Assembly: GCA_045106985.1 (NCBI GenBank)
Contig: JBGCFQ010000036.1
Coordinates: forward strand, 1 to 64,000
Direction of reading: 5' to 3'
Source of the DNA: JAUIET01 sp045106985
Lineage (GTDB): Bacteria > Pseudomonadota > Gammaproteobacteria > Pseudomonadales > JAUIET01
DNA: 64,000 nt
Positions 16,942-26,809 of the stretch are shown piece after piece; position 1 is the first letter of the stretch, and each line of letters starts with the position of its first letter. Made by a program: the position numbers and the translations under genes. The notes under the pieces were generated by a model. That model worked only from the letters and a program-made list of their open reading frames with translations. It was not told the DNA's origin and did no database searches.

Positions 16942-18570
16942 ATGACGCTAAACCCAAGCCAGCGCAACAGTACATTTCAACTAGAGCTTCAACAGACGCT
17001 ACGCATTTACGGCCTCTACCGTATTGTGTTAGCGGCACTTATTTTAATTGTATTTCTTGTTCAAATGACCACCACAGTAGAAAATGCTTATCGGCCTGAC
17101 CTATTTCTGTATACGATCGGCAGCTATTTCATTTTAAGCGTCATTACCCATTTTTATGCTGGACTACGTGCTGAACAACTGAACAATCTTGAATTATTTG
17201 TTTATTTCTTTCTTGTTGATCTGGCAGCGTTAACGCTTATCGCGCATGCCAGTGGTGGTTTGAGCACGGGGCTTAGTTTAATAATGTCACTGACTGTTGC
17301 CTGCGGCGGGATATTTTTTCGCGATCGTTTAGCGCTATTTGTTGCCGCCATCGCAAGCATAGCGACGCTGTTAAATGTTGGTTATCTAATCAAGTTAGGC
17401 ATTGTGCCCAACAGCTCTCTTCTTGCTGCGGGACTATTAGGAACTGTATTCTTTGCGACTGTATTCTTCGTGCAATTGTTGGCTCGTCGCATCGAAGCCA
17501 GCCAGCAAATTGCCGAGGAGAAGGCGAGGGAGCTCGCCTATTCCGAATACCTGAACCAGCTAATTGTTAAGCGAATGCAAACCGGCGTGCTCGTTGTTGA
17601 CGGCCAACACGTTCTGCACTCGGCTAACGATTCAGCTCGAGTGATGCTTGGATTAGATTCAGAGGGTTTGATTCAGCAAGCAATCTTGCCCGACTCTTTA
17701 CTAAATAGCTTACATGAGTGGCAAACATCACCTCACTTTAGAACTAAGCCATTTCGCGTCAGTAAAGCCGGTGCATTACTGCAGTCGGAGTTCATGCCGC
17801 TTACAGACAAAGACGAAGGCAAGGTGCTGGTATTTTTGGAAGATACGGGGCGAGCGCGGCAGCAAGCCCAGCAATTTAAACTGGCTTCGCTAGGTAGACT
17901 AACCGCTAGTATTGCGCATGAGATTCGAAACCCACTGGGCGCCATAAGTCATGCCGCGCAGCTAATGCATGAGTCAAACACCATTACCGCAGAAGACCAA
18001 CGACTATGCCAGATCGTAAACGATCAGTCGCGGCGGATGAATAAGATCATTGAAAATGTTCTGCAGCTATCGCGTCGCAAGGCTTCCGAGCCTAAACGCT
18101 TTTTGCTAAATGACTGGTTAGCACAGTTCATTTCGACGTTGCAACAAAGTGATGAAGAGGCCGAAGTGCAGTTGGATATACACAGCGACGACTTCACCAT
18201 TGCCTTCGACCCTAGCCAGCTTGACCAAGTCTTAAGCAACCTCTGTTCCAACGCCATTCGTTACAGCTTACAGTCAACCGGGCATGGGACGGTAATCATA
18301 CGCTGTCACAATGAGTTGCTGCAGGGGCTGCCAGTTATCGACGTGATTGACCACGGACGCGGTGTGAAGCCCGAAGCTATCGATCAATTGTTTGAACCTT
18401 TCTATACAAGTGAGCAATCCGGCACAGGACTAGGACTATTTATAGCAAAAGAACTGTGTGAAGCTAATCAGTCTAGGCTGGATTATTTCCCTACGGAAGG
18501 CGGCCACGGATGTTTTAGAATAACCTGTGCGCACCCAATGAAAAAATTGCTAACGAACTCTGCGCACTGA
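16942..18570 (+). CDS. pilS: PilS, sensor histidine kinase for pilin transcription
   Basis: 542 residues. Six predicted transmembrane helices occupy about 25-180, then a PAS-like domain (about 205-300). The HisKA domain has the phospho-acceptor His326 in ASIAHEIRNPLG, and the HATPase domain carries NLCSNAIRYS and GTGLGLFIAKEL. In P. aeruginosa PilS monitors PilA in the membrane and controls PilR phosphorylation. It is 11 bases upstream of pilR. Confidence 0.95.
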   Translation: MTLNPSQRNSTFQLELQQTLRIYGLYRIVLAALILIVFLVQMTTTVENAYRPDLFLYTIGSYFILSVITHFYAGLRAEQLNNLELFVYFFLVDLAALTLIAHASGGLSTGLSLIMSLTVACGGIFFRDRLALFVAAIASIATLLNVGYLIKLGIVPNSSLLAAGLLGTVFFATVFFVQLLARRIEASQQIAEEKARELAYSEYLNQLIVKRMQTGVLVVDGQHVLHSANDSARVMLGLDSEGLIQQAILPDSLLNSLHEWQTSPHFRTKPFRVSKAGALLQSEFMPLTDKDEGKVLVFLEDTGRARQQAQQFKLASLGRLTASIAHEIRNPLGAISHAAQLMHESNTITAEDQRLCQIVNDQSRRMNKIIENVLQLSRRKASEPKRFLLNDWLAQFISTLQQSDEEAEVQLDIHSDDFTIAFDPSQLDQVLSNLCSNAIRYSLQSTGHGTVIIRCHNELLQGLPVIDVIDHGRGVKPEAIDQLFEPFYTSEQSGTGLGLFIAKELCEANQSRLDYFPTEGGHGCFRITCAHPMKKLLTNSAH

Positions 18571-18581
18571 CTCGAAAAATC

Positions 18582-19982
18582 ATGAAACAAGCCCAGATAC
18601 TTATTGTTGACGACGAACCGGACATTCGAGAACTGTTGGAAATCACTCTGAATAGAATGGGCCTGGCCACTCACAGCGTAGCCAATCTAACCGATGCTCT
18701 AGACCTTATAGAAAAGCAGCAATTCAGCCTTTGTCTAACCGACATGAATTTACCTGATGGCAGTGGGCTAAGCCTTGTTTCACACATTCAGGAGACACAA
18801 CCAGAATTGCCCGTCGCTGTTATTACTGCCTACGGTAACGTTGACACTGCAATCACGGCGCTGAAAAGCGGGGCATTTGATTTTGTTAGCAAGCCCATTG
18901 AGTTAGAACGATTGCGTGGTCTTATTGATACCGCCCTAAAGATTCCAAGTCGCGAAAACCAAATTGAAATTAGTGACGAAGTGCGCTTGCTCGGTGACTC
19001 AGCCGCCGCCAATAAGTTACGCCTACAGATAAAAAAATTATCTCGCAGCCAAGCCCCCGTATACATCAGCGGCGAATCGGGTAGCGGCAAGGAGCTTGTC
19101 GCGCGTTTAATACACGCCAATGGGCCTCGCAGCGAAATGCCTTTCATTGCCGTTAACTGTGGCGCTATTCCATCAGAACTAATGGAAAGTGAGTTCTTCG
19201 GACATGTAAAAGGTAGCTTCACGGGCGCGGTGAGCGACAAGCAGGGCTTGTTTCAAAGCGCACAAGGAGGCACCTTGTTTCTGGACGAAATAGCCGATTT
19301 GCCGCTTGATATGCAAGTGAAGCTGTTACGCTCCATACAAGAAAAATCTGTACGCTCTGTTGGAGATAACAAAGAAGTTAATATCGATGTTCGCATACTC
19401 AGCGCCACTCACAAAAACCTGGAAGATGAGGTAAGACACAGTCGGTTCCGACAAGACCTTTACTATCGCGTTAATGTGATTGAGCTTGCAGTTCCTCCCC
19501 TTCGCAGCCGCAGCGAGGATGTACGCGTAATAGGTGAACAGGTGCTCGCGGGTCTCAACAAAGACACAGAGTACACGCTCACTGATATAGCATGGTCCAA
19601 GCTAGAGAGTTATCGCTTTCCCGGCAATGTTCGAGAACTTCAGAATATTTTGGAAAGAGCCTGTGCGCTATCGGAACGGTCAGTATTGGAGGCTGAGGAC
19701 TTAGGTCTGGAAAATGTTGTTCCTGAGCAAATTGATACTGACCAAAAAACAAGCCCTCCTCAAGCAGTCGACGCAACTGGGCCAGTCAAATCACCTCTCT
19801 ACCCTGCCATCGACTTGAACGTAGAGTTCGAGTCGATGGACATTTATTTGCAGGAAATTGAGAGACAACTTATTGAGCGCGCCCTAGAAGAAACGCGCTG
19901 GAACAAAACGGCGGCGGCGGAACGTCTTGGCATCTCGTTTCGAGCTCTTCGCTATAAGCTGGAAAAGCTCGACATACGATAG
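18582..19982 (+). CDS. pilR: PilR, NtrC-family response regulator
   Basis: 466 residues: receiver domain with phospho-acceptor Asp54; AAA+ domain with Walker A GESGSGKE (164-171) and the sigma-54 contact loop GSFTGA (211-216); Fis-type helix-turn-helix at the C-terminus (NKTAAAERLGISFRALRYKL). It activates pilA transcription with RpoN. The matching -24/-12 promoter is in this same window at 59603-59617. Confidence 0.96.
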   Translation: MKQAQILIVDDEPDIRELLEITLNRMGLATHSVANLTDALDLIEKQQFSLCLTDMNLPDGSGLSLVSHIQETQPELPVAVITAYGNVDTAITALKSGAFDFVSKPIELERLRGLIDTALKIPSRENQIEISDEVRLLGDSAAANKLRLQIKKLSRSQAPVYISGESGSGKELVARLIHANGPRSEMPFIAVNCGAIPSELMESEFFGHVKGSFTGAVSDKQGLFQSAQGGTLFLDEIADLPLDMQVKLLRSIQEKSVRSVGDNKEVNIDVRILSATHKNLEDEVRHSRFRQDLYYRVNVIELAVPPLRSRSEDVRVIGEQVLAGLNKDTEYTLTDIAWSKLESYRFPGNVRELQNILERACALSERSVLEAEDLGLENVVPEQIDTDQKTSPPQAVDATGPVKSPLYPAIDLNVEFESMDIYLQEIERQLIERALEETRWNKTAAAERLGISFRALRYKLEKLDIR

Positions 19983-20092
19983 ACTGGTTGTTTTCTGCAC
20001 AAAAATGTCAGCAATGTCTCACAGACCTTAGGACGGTTCTGCGCGAGTATTCCAATGCGGCGAATAAGGATGTTCCCGCCTGCCGCGCATGG

Positions 20093-20108
20093 ATGTGCTG
20101 CAGCACAT
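20093..20108. promoter_or_regulatory. Perfect 16-bp palindrome upstream of fimT
   Basis: ATGTGCTGCAGCACAT is its own reverse complement, 24 bases before the fimT ATG. It could be an operator, or part of a hairpin in the pilR-fimT transcript. No T-run follows. Confidence 0.4.
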
Positions 20109-20131
20109 GAAATCACGACAAGGACCGTCGC

Positions 20132-20707
20132 ATGCGCAACTCCTCGAATGCTCAATTCGAACACGGGTTCTCCCTGCTCGAAGGGCTCACTATTCTTCTG
20201 ATTATTTCTATATTGATCTCTATTGGTACGCCGTCATTTACGGCGACGATAGAGCGAAGTCGAAGCGCCAGCCACTTGCATGGCCTCGTTGCCACCCTGA
20301 ATTTGGCTCGCATTCACGCAATAACACATAATGGCCCGACGGTTTTATGTGCCAGCCAATCTGGGCAACGTTGCGATGGGGATTGGAAGCATGGAACTCT
20401 GTTGTTTAGTGACGCAAACAACAATCGTAGGCTGGACAATAATGAACAGTTGATCGAGCGAGGTTCGGCTCTGGGCGATGACGTGAGCTTGCGCTGGCAG
20501 GCTTCCGGCGGGCGAAATAAATACATTCGATTTTCTCGCCATGGCACGGCCATGGAGTTTGGCCGTTTTACTTACTGTCCAAAAACATCATCTATGGTGC
20601 CAGCAAGCATGTTGGTGCTGAATCGAATGGGCCGCGTTCGAATTGCCAAAGATAGTGACGGAGATGGTGTTGTGGAAGACCGTAACGGGCGTAGGGCAAA
20701 CTGTTAG
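20132..20707 (+). CDS. fimT: FimT, GspH-family minor pseudopilin
   Basis: 191 residues. Prepilin peptide ends at Gly12; the mature N-terminus FSLLEGLTILLIISILISIG has Glu at +5, as PilD substrates require. The GspH/FimT domain follows. The sequence DANNNRRLDNNEQ is a shared feature with FimU (27350-27904). It lies directly after pilR, the Pseudomonas position. FimT of some gammaproteobacteria binds DNA during natural transformation. It converges on pilE. Confidence 0.85.
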   Translation: MRNSSNAQFEHGFSLLEGLTILLIISILISIGTPSFTATIERSRSASHLHGLVATLNLARIHAITHNGPTVLCASQSGQRCDGDWKHGTLLFSDANNNRRLDNNEQLIERGSALGDDVSLRWQASGGRNKYIRFSRHGTAMEFGRFTYCPKTSSMVPASMLVLNRMGRVRIAKDSDGDGVVEDRNGRRANC

Positions 20708-20742
20708 CGGCAAACAACGCCAGGCTTTACGCTGGTGCTAGG

Positions 20743-21222
20743 CTAGTCTTCCCAGCATCGCACTCCAGCGGCGCCACCGGACGTTCTTACGCCCGAATTC
20801 GTTAACGTTAAAGTGCCACAGTCATCGCTGTCTTGCCCCGTGCCTGCAATAGGGGTTGCAGAGATCGTAAAGGTATTAGCGGTAGAGGCATCAATAGACA
20901 GTGCATAGAACCCTTGACCACCCTCAACAGGCGACTGAGTTGCAAATATGGTGGGGGCTCCGGTATCGCCGGAAGCACCCGCGCCTGTATAAGAATAGGT
21001 TTTCGTATAGTGACGCTCCATTGCCTGTCTAAACTGCTGCAATGCTCCCTGGGCGTCGGCGCGGCGGCTTTTCATAACACTGGACTGATAACTCGGTATG
21101 GCAATGGCCGCTAACACCGCAATGATAGCGACCACGATCATTAATTCAACCAAAGTGAAGCCGGAACAGGGCCGTGTAGGATTTAATGCTCTTAACGTTA
21201 GGTCGGTATGATCATTGCTCAT
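20743..21222 (-). CDS. pilE: PilE, minor type IV pilin
   Basis: 159 residues. Cleavage after Gly21 gives FTLVELMIVVAIIAVLAAIA. The region RRADAQGALQQFRQAMERHY is typical of the PilE minor pilins. Two cysteines near the C-terminus (DSDDCG and GVRCWED) likely form a disulphide loop. Last gene of the fimU-pilE operon; its ATG overlaps the preceding stop (ATGA). In P. aeruginosa PilE primes pilus assembly with FimU, PilV, PilW, PilX and PilY1. Confidence 0.9.
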   Translation of the reverse strand: MSNDHTDLTLRALNPTRPCSGFTLVELMIVVAIIAVLAAIAIPSYQSSVMKSRRADAQGALQQFRQAMERHYTKTYSYTGAGASGDTGAPTIFATQSPVEGGQGFYALSIDASTANTFTISATPIAGTGQDSDDCGTLTLTNSGVRTSGGAAGVRCWED

Positions 21223-21512
21223 GGGTAAGCCACCACCTGAAGGTCGAGGATATCGCCTGTTGAGGGATCAGTTTGGTAGGCAATTGCATAACTTATATCG
21301 AGGTCTTCGAATTTCAATTTAGCACCACTCGAATCGCTTATCGAGGCCCTTAATGCAACACGAAGTGTTTGCTCCGATACCACTATTTGACGCTGCTCTA
21401 AATGAATGGCATCGATTGCGCCTTGAGCCCAACCGGCAGGCGGCTGACCGAAAGAAGGCATAGTCCAGCCAGCACTAATGGCTAGAAGGATCAAGATTAA
21501 ACTCTTTTTCAT
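21219..21512 (-). CDS. Small exported protein in the PilY2 position
   Basis: 97 residues with a clear Sec signal (MKKSLILILLAISAGWTMPSFG). The mature part (about 75 residues) looks like a small beta-rich domain and has no cysteine. It sits between pilY1 and pilE, exactly where P. aeruginosa has pilY2, and overlaps pilE by four bases. I cannot see enough similarity to call it PilY2 by sequence; the name would rest on position. Confidence 0.7.
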   Translation of the reverse strand: MKKSLILILLAISAGWTMPSFGQPPAGWAQGAIDAIHLEQRQIVVSEQTLRVALRASISDSSGAKLKFEDLDISYAIAYQTDPSTGDILDLQVVAYP

Positions 21513-21531
21513 GCTGTACCTCTGATCATTC

Positions 21532-24500
21532 CTAATTCAGCTGGCGCCATCGGACTCGTCCTTCAACTGTGGTATCCGGTGTAACCCCTACGCCAATTCC
21601 ACCACCTTGAGCACTGAGATCAGATGAGCCATAAATTATCACATCTTTACCTCCGCTACCTTCGGCATAAGTTGGATCTGATATTACAGCGTCAACAAAC
21701 GCAGCCGACGAAACGCCGCCTATGTAGTCGGAGCTATCGATTTCACCATCGCCATTGGTGTCAAACACTTGCACTGGAGGCGGCCCGCCATCTATTCGAT
21801 CAAGCGCGTACAGCCAACTGCTGCCACCGGCTTCGCAAACCTCATCGTCTGGCTCCAGGGTATTGAATAAGACTATTTCACCCCGTAGTACAGGTTTGCC
21901 GATGGCTCGCTCGCCTGCACCGGTAGGGAAGTCTAAATACCAACCCGTTGCGGTGCTCCAATTTACCGTGTTGTTGCTTGTTTGGCGAACGCCACTGGTA
22001 TCAACCGTTTGCTGTTGACCTTGCATGCTGGCTCTACTGATAGCATTAACTTGATGAGTCTTTGCTGTTCCTGCGGCAACGTCTTTACAAGGCAGTGTGG
22101 TAGCGCCCACCGTGCAAACATCTTTGTCCCACACAGCATAGAAACTCTGCTGATCATCGGTTGCATTATCACTCTCTTCAAGGTATTTACCGGTACCGAA
22201 GTACACTAAGTTACCACCGAGAAAATGACGACTGACCTGCGGTGTTGACTGTATCGGTTGAACGCTTCCTGAGGCAATTGCGGTAAACAGGGGCGCAGGC
22301 AAACTTGAAGCGCTGTAGGCTGAATCCCAATCTGCTATATCGTCCGAGCTAATATCAAACTTCCATAGGTTGCCATGGAGATCGCCTGCATAAACGTAAT
22401 CCACAGTAAGATCATCGTCATTCAGAACCGGTGCTATGCCAGAAATACCGTTAGGGGATGCGGTAGTGCCCACGCCCGTATCCAGTTTCTTAATTAAAAG
22501 ACCGGTCTCAATGTCAACTACATACAGTACGGCATGTCCCGAGCTGGACTGATTCCCATCGCTATATGTTGAGTTATAACCGTTACCAAAAATGGCAACC
22601 CAGCGCCCGGTATTGCTGCCACCTCCAGTATAGTTAACCTTAACAATATGCGATGCACCAAAAGTAAAGCCTAGGTCTTTATCGCCATTTGCCCCCTGCG
22701 CACCTTCGGCTACTCCCGACGTATTATCATCCGTAAACTCCCACCGAACCAACTTGTTTGCAGCATCTGGTGTCTGGCTACTAACCGCAGCCGGATCGGT
22801 TACGTCAAGCGCATAATACGCTTGGCCACCCGTTCGCAAACCGCCAACCAATATAGTGTGCCAGCTGTTCGAATAGAACACATCAGCAAAACCAAGCTCG
22901 CCATCCACATAGGAACCATTAGTAAAGGTCGGTTCTGACAACTCATGAAGATTTTCAATGACGGCATTTGGAACGAAACTAAACAATTCCTTTCCGCCAT
23001 CAGCGTGGTCAATACGGCCGTCATACGCGTGCAGCATTCCGTCATTTGAACCCACATAAACTACTGGCGTGCGAGAGTTTCTTATCCCGGAAGAACAGGT
23101 ATCAATCCTGCGATCAGCATTGCTGTCAACCGCGTCCTTGCACAAAAAATCTCTGTGTAGCTCACCACTGCTTTCAATATCGTCTGGATAGAGTCTCTCA
23201 AAATCGCCACTAACATCGAAGCCATTTCCAACAAATGCGGGAGAGGAATGAACTATGGCGCCTAGTCTGGTCGCCGTGCGCGTTCTAAAGGGTCCATTAT
23301 TGCGCTCCTCATTTTGGGAAGAACCACGCAGGTAATCTAAGCGCTGTTGGGCGACCAAAGAAGAATCGTTATCCTGTATTGCTGTCTTCTGTGCGGCCGA
23401 TAAATCGGGCCATATAAATCGTGCACCACGGCTACCCAACGCTGAATTAGGGTTCAAAGTAAATACTGTACGTTGATCAATACCGCTAGGAAACAGTGTT
23501 TCCACGGTATTAAGTTGAGCCGCACTCCATGCTGGTTCGCAAATACTGCCGAACGACAGAGAGTTACAGGCATTGCTATTCTCGCCATCTGACAAGGGCC
23601 GCGCTTGAAGGTCACCGGTCCAGTTGTCGGTAAAAAAGCGGGATTGAAATACTCCAACACCAGATGCGATAGAATTACTGTTTAGATCAACCGCGGCCGC
23701 GGACGACTCCCGATCAGCTATTGAATTCATTACCGACACTAAGGAATCAACTAATTCGTCTGGATCACTTGCACTAAAAAACTGGCCGCGGCTATTCAGA
23801 GCTGCGTGATACATGTCGTCGGCTTTGGCCTCTTCGGTTGACTCTAAGGTCGTCCAACCGGTTTGATTAGCATTATCTGCATTAACAAAACTGTTGCCAT
23901 CAATAAGCGCATCGTATGCGGTTTTCGTAAGCGGCACGAGACCTGCAATACCAAAAGCGATATTGAAATTCACCATGTGTTGCCAGTCAGCCGGATCATT
24001 TACCGGGTTCCAGTAGTCTTTCACAGCGCTGCCAGTTGCCGATGGAAAATACGGCGCTACATTATTTTCTAAGGGACTAAGATCAGTGGCCCAATAATTA
24101 AAAGCAACATCAGCCAGGGTAACCTGTGGCTGCGCGTCCTGATAGATATTATGGTCTAGCGAGGCAGGGTTGTAGCTCGTGCCATCGGGCAAAGCCACAA
24201 TGTTCTCGTCTCGAACAATATTGTTCTGCTGTCCACCGCCGTTCCAATAGCCATCGGACAGCATAATGTGCGCATTTACGCGACAAGAGACTTGCTCAGA
24301 ACTGGATCCGGGATTTACCGAGTAAGGGCTGTCATTACCTACGCTGCTAAAATAGTCTCCCACTTCTCGAGTAGCAGGAAGTAGTGGCGTACCGCCGCCA
24401 ATCTGCAGGTTTTGAAGCCATTGATAAAAAAAGTTTCTTTCAGCTGTATTGAACTGAGCCACATACTGATCGCCGCCATAATTCGTCACACCCGGAGCAC

Positions 24501-25290
24501 CTGACTTAACACCACGCTGATTAATCGTTTGATGCGCCACTCGAATGGATGAAGAAATCTTCTCTGGTGAAAATGCTCGACTGAGCACAGTTTTGCCCGC
24601 CAGCGTTCGATAGGAATAGTACTGATACCAATTAGCAAAGTTGGTGCGCTCATCAGCGCTAACAACGAAGCCTTGGTCAGGACGTGCTCGCATTGGACCA
24701 GAAGTCGCACTCACGACCACTTTCGTATAACAGCTGTCGTCCAGCACGGCGCCTACACAACCCACAATCCGGTTATAGTAGTACGCCGGCTCAACAGGAC
24801 CGGAATATTGTTGCCCCCAACCAGCTATGGTAGTTGGATTCCATATTGGTTGAAAAGCAGTGGACAAATCAACCGACGATGGCCGAACCATTTCGTAGGC
24901 TGCCTCGGCTCCGTAATTGTATATATTCGTTAGGGCGCCCAAAAAATTGGCTTCTCCTAAAGAATCTCCATTGGCGTTCAAGCCAGGTCTGTAATCCACC
25001 AACGGGTTATAGTACATCTTGTTATGAAAGTTAGACTTGGTGGCCGCACGCGTTTGTACATTCGCATCATTGCGGATAGAGTCGGGCAGATATGCCCACA
25101 TCATGCTGCCTGAGTCGTCGTAACTAATAACGAGGTTTGGAGGCGTACTCTCCAAAAGGAACAGTGGCACATCACTCAGCGCTAAAGTCGCAGCCTGCGC
25201 GCCCACCGTAGTTGCGCCAGAGACTATAACGCTAAATGCTATGAGCAATTGCTGCCCTGCAAAGCGGAACTTTTTAAATCGATCAGTCAT
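21532..25290 (-). CDS. pilY1: PilY1, pilus tip adhesin and assembly factor
   Basis: 1252 residues. Signal peptide (about 1-33), then a region with a MIDAS-like DDSGSM at 58-63, as in von Willebrand A folds. The C-terminal half is the PilY1 beta-propeller (VVYVGSNDGMLHAYDG, FSFVPNAVIENL). Two EF-hand-like calcium loops are visible: D-S-N-A-D-R-R-I-D (722-730) and D-T-N-G-D-G-E-I-D (1177-1185). Calcium-loaded PilY1 antagonises retraction in P. aeruginosa. A GTG at 25299 opens the frame, but the ATG at 25290 has AGCAGG correctly spaced. It lies between pilX and the pilY2-like gene. Confidence 0.93.
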   Translation of the reverse strand: MTDRFKKFRFAGQQLLIAFSVIVSGATTVGAQAATLALSDVPLFLLESTPPNLVISYDDSGSMMWAYLPDSIRNDANVQTRAATKSNFHNKMYYNPLVDYRPGLNANGDSLGEANFLGALTNIYNYGAEAAYEMVRPSSVDLSTAFQPIWNPTTIAGWGQQYSGPVEPAYYYNRIVGCVGAVLDDSCYTKVVVSATSGPMRARPDQGFVVSADERTNFANWYQYYSYRTLAGKTVLSRAFSPEKISSSIRVAHQTINQRGVKSGAPGVTNYGGDQYVAQFNTAERNFFYQWLQNLQIGGGTPLLPATREVGDYFSSVGNDSPYSVNPGSSSEQVSCRVNAHIMLSDGYWNGGGQQNNIVRDENIVALPDGTSYNPASLDHNIYQDAQPQVTLADVAFNYWATDLSPLENNVAPYFPSATGSAVKDYWNPVNDPADWQHMVNFNIAFGIAGLVPLTKTAYDALIDGNSFVNADNANQTGWTTLESTEEAKADDMYHAALNSRGQFFSASDPDELVDSLVSVMNSIADRESSAAAVDLNSNSIASGVGVFQSRFFTDNWTGDLQARPLSDGENSNACNSLSFGSICEPAWSAAQLNTVETLFPSGIDQRTVFTLNPNSALGSRGARFIWPDLSAAQKTAIQDNDSSLVAQQRLDYLRGSSQNEERNNGPFRTRTATRLGAIVHSSPAFVGNGFDVSGDFERLYPDDIESSGELHRDFLCKDAVDSNADRRIDTCSSGIRNSRTPVVYVGSNDGMLHAYDGRIDHADGGKELFSFVPNAVIENLHELSEPTFTNGSYVDGELGFADVFYSNSWHTILVGGLRTGGQAYYALDVTDPAAVSSQTPDAANKLVRWEFTDDNTSGVAEGAQGANGDKDLGFTFGASHIVKVNYTGGGSNTGRWVAIFGNGYNSTYSDGNQSSSGHAVLYVVDIETGLLIKKLDTGVGTTASPNGISGIAPVLNDDDLTVDYVYAGDLHGNLWKFDISSDDIADWDSAYSASSLPAPLFTAIASGSVQPIQSTPQVSRHFLGGNLVYFGTGKYLEESDNATDDQQSFYAVWDKDVCTVGATTLPCKDVAAGTAKTHQVNAISRASMQGQQQTVDTSGVRQTSNNTVNWSTATGWYLDFPTGAGERAIGKPVLRGEIVLFNTLEPDDEVCEAGGSSWLYALDRIDGGPPPVQVFDTNGDGEIDSSDYIGGVSSAAFVDAVISDPTYAEGSGGKDVIIYGSSDLSAQGGGIGVGVTPDTTVEGRVRWRQLN

Positions 25291-25311
25291 ATTAAACACC
25301 TGCTCTTTTCA

Positions 25312-25899
25312 CTAGCGGTAGCGCGCAAACACCACACTTTGCACCGTACTCTCGGTCGTTAATTCCGCACCGAAACCTTTCGCTGTAATCGTATACATTT
25401 CCGCACCACGCCTTTGCGAACGCGCTTCAAAGCTTAGATCATCTGGGGCCAAACCTATGTGTTCCCGAATGCAGATTGGAGCCGCAGATACACCACCACG
25501 ACCAAGAGTGTCTGTGCCTGTACTAACACTGTCGCCCATTTCCAGACCAATAGCTGTCCAGACGGCAGGATCGTCCCACCAAAAATTAAACCCCGAGCCG
25601 CCTAGCCCCTCAGCCTCGCCCTGCTCGAAATAACTTGCTTCGCTAAGCTGTGGATTGCGCTCACGAACATCGGATTCGCATGCTGCTAACGCCGACTCTG
25701 CGGCTTGAAAGGCAACGTTCTCATCTCGCAAATTACTGATCATGCGTTCTTCCATGGTCAGCGTTGTCATGCTGCTAGTGCCCAGCAGGGTCATCGCCAA
25801 AAGAATTAACAATGCAATAATCAGGGTAGCACCCGACTGTTTAGCCGCTCCAGGAGTGGTTCTTTTCGCGCCAAAGGCTGTGCTTTTTTGACTACTCAT
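25312..25899 (-). CDS. pilX: PilX, minor pilin
   Basis: 195 residues from the ATG at 25899; the frame is open further upstream, but only inside pilW. The pilin helix is GATLIIALLILLAMTLLG, preceded by a short basic leader. It lacks the +5 glutamate, as PilX and GspK-type proteins usually do. The motif EERMISNLRDENVAFQAAESAL is characteristic of PilX. Overlaps the end of pilW by 8 bases. Confidence 0.9.
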   Translation of the reverse strand: MSSQKSTAFGAKRTTPGAAKQSGATLIIALLILLAMTLLGTSSMTTLTMEERMISNLRDENVAFQAAESALAACESDVRERNPQLSEASYFEQGEAEGLGGSGFNFWWDDPAVWTAIGLEMGDSVSTGTDTLGRGGVSAAPICIREHIGLAPDDLSFEARSQRRGAEMYTITAKGFGAELTTESTVQSVVFARYR

Positions 25900-26809
25900 G
25901 AGTATTCCAGTTCTGATTTCTAATCCGAATAGTCTGCGCGAACTGCTGACGCGCTTTGCCATCGGTATAGCCGCTGGTAAGGAAGTCCAATAATTGATAA
26001 ACGCGAGCAGGTCCATCGGGCGACAGTGGCGCATTGTCAGATGCTGAAACCAAAGCAAGCTTTACAGTGCTCACAAAGGCCCATTCATCAGCCGCTATTG
26101 AGTCGGCATTCGCGTAGCGGACCACTTGCGCGGGATCATCGTAGTCATCCCAGTTTGCAACACCAATGCCCCCGTTCATGCCGTAAATGGCTTGCATCTC
26201 TTCAATTCCCTCAACAAGAATCTCGTTCTGTACGCTACCACCACCTCCAGCACCGTCATCACTTCGGCAGCGGAAGTTTTCATCAGCGTCAATATAAAAG
26301 CTAAGTTGTGCCCAGTCGCCCTCAGCGATTGCTCGCCCCTGACAGTCTGCTACCGAACCATCGGCCATGCCCTGTAAACGCACATGAACAATGTCGGACG
26401 ATGTTTTTGCGTCAGTAACCACGGCACTTGTGTTATTTTCGCCCCAAACAACAGCTTCCGGAGCAAAGCTTGCAAACGTTGCCAGCGCCGGCGCATTTGC
26501 AGCTCGCCACTCAGACCGCACCAAAGTAACATCAGGCATATTGTTGGGTTCTATTAGGGCACTTGGATACCCCGCCATTCGAACGCTGCGCGCCAGAAAG
26601 TAATACGCGAAGCGGGCATTCTCTTGCATTCTCGCCTGTGCCTGAACCACGTCAGCACTTTGTCTGCTGCCCAAGAAAGATTGCACGACAGCCGCCATCA
26701 GAAACACTGAAAGGCCCATAGCGATTAGCAGCTCAACCAGTGTCACCCCTGACTGACGCTGAGCAGCTGCGGCTGATCGCTGTTGCCGGTTAATAGTAAG
26801 AGCCAGCAT
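25892..26809 (-). CDS. pilW: PilW, minor pilin
   Basis: 305 residues from the ATG at 26809, which overlaps the end of pilV by 20 bases; longer readings would run inside pilV. The prepilin site is RQSG^VTLVELLIAMGLS, with Val instead of Phe at +1 and Glu at +5. The motif ARFAYYFLARSVRMAGYPS is typical of PilW. Part of the tip-priming minor pilin complex. Confidence 0.9.
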   Translation of the reverse strand: MLALTINRQQRSAAAAQRQSGVTLVELLIAMGLSVFLMAAVVQSFLGSRQSADVVQAQARMQENARFAYYFLARSVRMAGYPSALIEPNNMPDVTLVRSEWRAANAPALATFASFAPEAVVWGENNTSAVVTDAKTSSDIVHVRLQGMADGSVADCQGRAIAEGDWAQLSFYIDADENFRCRSDDGAGGGGSVQNEILVEGIEEMQAIYGMNGGIGVANWDDYDDPAQVVRYANADSIAADEWAFVSTVKLALVSASDNAPLSPDGPARVYQLLDFLTSGYTDGKARQQFAQTIRIRNQNWNTHE

